Assembly: GCA_029261695.1 (NCBI GenBank)
Contig: JAJDAV010000081.1
Coordinates: 1 to 38,528 of the forward strand
DNA length: 38,528 nucleotides
Origin: Nitrospinaceae bacterium
Lineage (GTDB): Bacteria > Nitrospinota > Nitrospinia > Nitrospinales > VA-1
Direction of reading: 5' to 3'
The position numbers and the translations under genes were made by a program. The notes below the pieces were generated by a model. It worked only from the letters and a program-made list of their open reading frames with translations. It was not told the DNA's origin and ran no database searches. Positions 35,964-38,528 of this stretch are shown piece by piece (the stretch's first letter is position 1; each line of letters opens with the position of its first letter).

Positions 35964-37544
35964 TTAAAGTGTAACGCTGTGAACGTTAACGATATTAGCT
36001 GTTTCTCGCAGTTCCTGCACTGTTTCTTGGGTTGGTGGGCCATCAATATTGATGATTGCCACTGCTTTTCCACCATCTTCCACCCTTCCAAGATGGAAGC
36101 CTGCAATATTAAGATTATGTTTACCGAGAATATTTCCCAGATTGCCAATTACGCCAGGAACATCCGTATTATTCAGCACCAACATGTTTTTTGATAGAAC
36201 GGCTTCAAGGCTATATTCTTCGAGCTGGACAATCCTGGAATCGCCTTTCCCGAAAATGCTTCCTGTCACCCGATGGGTTCCATTTTGTGTGGTTACTTGA
36301 ACTTGTACGGTGCTGGTGTATTCGTGGACTTCATTGCTTTTTGATTCCTGAATTTCAACTCCTCTTTCTTTGGCAATGAAAGGTGCGTTGACCATATTAA
36401 CGCCATCAATAGATCTGTTGAGCAGTCCCTTTATTATCGCTATTGAGATGGGTTCCACAGTCAGACCGGCCACTTCCCCGTTGTATTGAATTTCGATACG
36501 GGTGAGGGCCCCATCTATTATCTGGGATAAAAAGCTCCCCAGATCTTCACCTAATACAAGGTAGGGATTGATTTGTGCCAGAGTCTCGGCATCGATGGAA
36601 GGCACATTGACTGCATTACGAACATTGCCTTCTTTCAAGAAATCTTTTATTTGATCGCAAATAGCGATGGCCACTTTTACTTGGGCTTCTCCAGTGGACG
36701 CTCCCAAATGTGGAGTACATGTGATTTCATCTACTTTTAGTAGTGGGCTTTCCAAATCCAAAGGTTCTTTTGAATAAACATCTAATGCAGCTCGTGCCAC
36801 TTTCTTTTCTTTAATAGCTTCTATCAGAGCATCATCATCGATCAAACTACCGCGTGCGCAATTTACAATGCGGATGCCGGGTTTCATTTGGTTGAATTCT
36901 TCTTTTCCTAAAAGTGCTTTTCCATCAGCGAGCCCAGGAGTGTGAAGGGTGAGGAAGTCAGCTCTTCCCAGTAAATCTTTCATCTCAACAAGTTCTACAC
37001 CTGCTTTTTCAGCACGCTCCTGAGAGATGTATGGATCATGGACAATTATCTTCATCTGGAAAGCGCGGGCACGATCTGCCACAATTGAACCTATCCGACC
37101 AAAACCTATAATTCCCAAAGTTTTTTGGTAAAGCTCAACGCCCATAAATTCTTTCGGAGCCCATTTTTCATTTTTTAGTTTCCAACTGGCCTGTGGAATG
37201 TTTCGAGAAATGGACAATAATAAGGCCATCGTATGCTCTGCTGTAGTAATCATATTTCCTTCAGGAGCATTCATTACAATCACGCCTTTTTGTCCTGCTG
37301 CATCGAGGTCAATATTGTCTACGCCAATACCGGCTCTTCCTATTACTTTTAAATTTGTAGCGGCCTCAATGATTTCTGCTACCACTTTGGTGGCACTTCG
37401 GACAATCAAACCATCATATTCAGGTATAATTTTGATCAGTTCTTCCTTAGAGAGTCCGGTGTTTACATCTACCTCCAGGCCTGATTCTTTTTCGAGGATC
37501 TCAACTCCGGCTGGGGAGAGGTTGTCTGAAACTAAAACTTTCAT
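35964..37544 (-). CDS. serA: D-3-phosphoglycerate dehydrogenase
   Basis: MKVLVSDNLSPAGVEILEKE..., GRAGIGVDNIDLDAAGQKGVIVMNAP, LGIIGFGRIGSIVADRA, C-terminal ACT-like DVPGVIGNLGNILGKHNLNIAGFHLGR; 526 aa long form. Confidence 0.95.
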   Translation of the reverse strand: MKVLVSDNLSPAGVEILEKESGLEVDVNTGLSKEELIKIIPEYDGLIVRSATKVVAEIIEAATNLKVIGRAGIGVDNIDLDAAGQKGVIVMNAPEGNMITTAEHTMALLLSISRNIPQASWKLKNEKWAPKEFMGVELYQKTLGIIGFGRIGSIVADRARAFQMKIIVHDPYISQERAEKAGVELVEMKDLLGRADFLTLHTPGLADGKALLGKEEFNQMKPGIRIVNCARGSLIDDDALIEAIKEKKVARAALDVYSKEPLDLESPLLKVDEITCTPHLGASTGEAQVKVAIAICDQIKDFLKEGNVRNAVNVPSIDAETLAQINPYLVLGEDLGSFLSQIIDGALTRIEIQYNGEVAGLTVEPISIAIIKGLLNRSIDGVNMVNAPFIAKERGVEIQESKSNEVHEYTSTVQVQVTTQNGTHRVTGSIFGKGDSRIVQLEEYSLEAVLSKNMLVLNNTDVPGVIGNLGNILGKHNLNIAGFHLGRVEDGGKAVAIINIDGPPTQETVQELRETANIVNVHSVTL

Positions 37545-37737
37545 TTGTTAACTCCAAAACCCTCTAACGAGGGGTGTAGTGTTTAACCTTACAGTAAAAG
37601 GCTAAACGTTATTAAATTTGCTTTTCTAGTCTTGACCACCCGCTAGGGTGACTCCAAAATCATCCTGCACTTTTTCTAACAACACCGTGATGAATCAGGC
37701 CGATAACATAAAATAGCCATAGATCAAAATATAAGTC

Positions 37738-38528
37738 TTAGGCCTTATGCTTTTCAAAATCTTTCATATAACCAATCAGAGCATCAACGCCAGCTTCAGG
37801 CATGGCGTTATAGATACTTGCTCGCATTCCTCCGACTGAACGATGACCTTTTAGGGTGGTTAATCCAAGATCCTCAGCGCCTGCTAAAAATTCTTTGTCT
37901 AAGTCGGCATTGGCCAGCACAAATGGCACATTCATCCAAGACCGCGAAGCTTTTTCCACGGGATTACTATAGAAACTCGAATTATCAATCGCGGCATACA
38001 ATTTATTGGCTTTGTTTTCGTTCAATTTTGCTATAGCGGAAAGCCCCCCTTGTTTTTTCATCCATTTGAAGACCAAACCCGCTAAATAGAGCGTATAGGT
38101 CGGAGGAGTATTCAGCATCGAATCCGCTTCAGCTTGTTGCGCGTAATCGAAAACACTCGGGGTCGTGGGTAATGAATTCCCAATGAGATCATCGCGAACA
38201 ATTACTAACGTGACGCCCGCGGGTCCAATATTTTTTTGCGCACCCGCATAAATCAGCCCAAAACGATTCACATTCAATGGGCGGGAAAAAATCGTCGAGG
38301 AAAAATCGCCAACCAGTGGTACATCCCCGGTATCAGGAATCCAATGAAACTCCACACCACCGATTGTTTCGTTTGGAGTATAGTGCACATAAGCAGCATC
38401 TGAATTCAAAGACCAGTTCTCAAAGGGAGGAATGGTGGTGAATTTATCAGCTTCAGAGGAAGCCGCAACGTTCACCTCGCAATATTTTTTTGCCTCACTA
38501 ATGGCTTTCTTACCCCAAGCACCAGTCC
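37738..38528 (-). CDS. serC: Phosphoserine aminotransferase, partial (N-terminus outside window)
   Basis: AAYVHYTPNETIGGVEFHWIPDTGDVPLVGDFSSTIFSRPLNVNRFGLIYAGAQKNIGPAGVTLVIVRDDL; frame stays open to the window edge. Confidence 0.93.
   Translation of the reverse strand, partial: TGAWGKKAISEAKKYCEVNVAASSEADKFTTIPPFENWSLNSDAAYVHYTPNETIGGVEFHWIPDTGDVPLVGDFSSTIFSRPLNVNRFGLIYAGAQKNIGPAGVTLVIVRDDLIGNSLPTTPSVFDYAQQAEADSMLNTPPTYTLYLAGLVFKWMKKQGGLSAIAKLNENKANKLYAAIDNSSFYSNPVEKASRSWMNVPFVLANADLDKEFLAGAEDLGLTTLKGHRSVGGMRASIYNAMPEAGVDALIGYMKDFEKHKA

Overview
The window looks like a chromosomal segment from a Gram-negative bacterium. My guess is Nitrospinota-like or deltaproteobacterial-like, from gene style only. 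I saw no rRNA, tRNA, transposase, integrase or CRISPR array. In order it holds: the 3' tail of a B12-dependent ribonucleotide reductase; a c'-type cytochrome convergent with a cupredoxin-like exported protein; a lipoprotein pair (FGE-sulfatase fold plus TPR); a J-domain/Sel1-repeat pair; pstS-pstC-pstA-pstB; TPR and DUF3179 proteins; an ECF sigma/anti-sigma/msrB operon with a divergent ArsR regulator; a DUF362 protein; an uninterrupted MiaA-SLT lytic transglycosylase frame; a TrmN6-like methyltransferase; and a B12-binding radical SAM protein. Next comes an accessory-looking locus (about 24.9-35.9 kb), ending with serA and serC on the minus strand. The accessory locus is the most interesting part. 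It carries nine DUF1566 (Lcl C-terminal-like) domains in eight ORFs, interleaved with NHL, TPR, LRR, glutaredoxin-like, SEC-C and PpiC-type proteins. Several of these proteins have very acidic N-terminal leaders. A strong sigma70-like promoter at the head of the locus has a -35 box inside a perfect 7-bp dyad. Family names come from motif recognition by eye; no database search was run.
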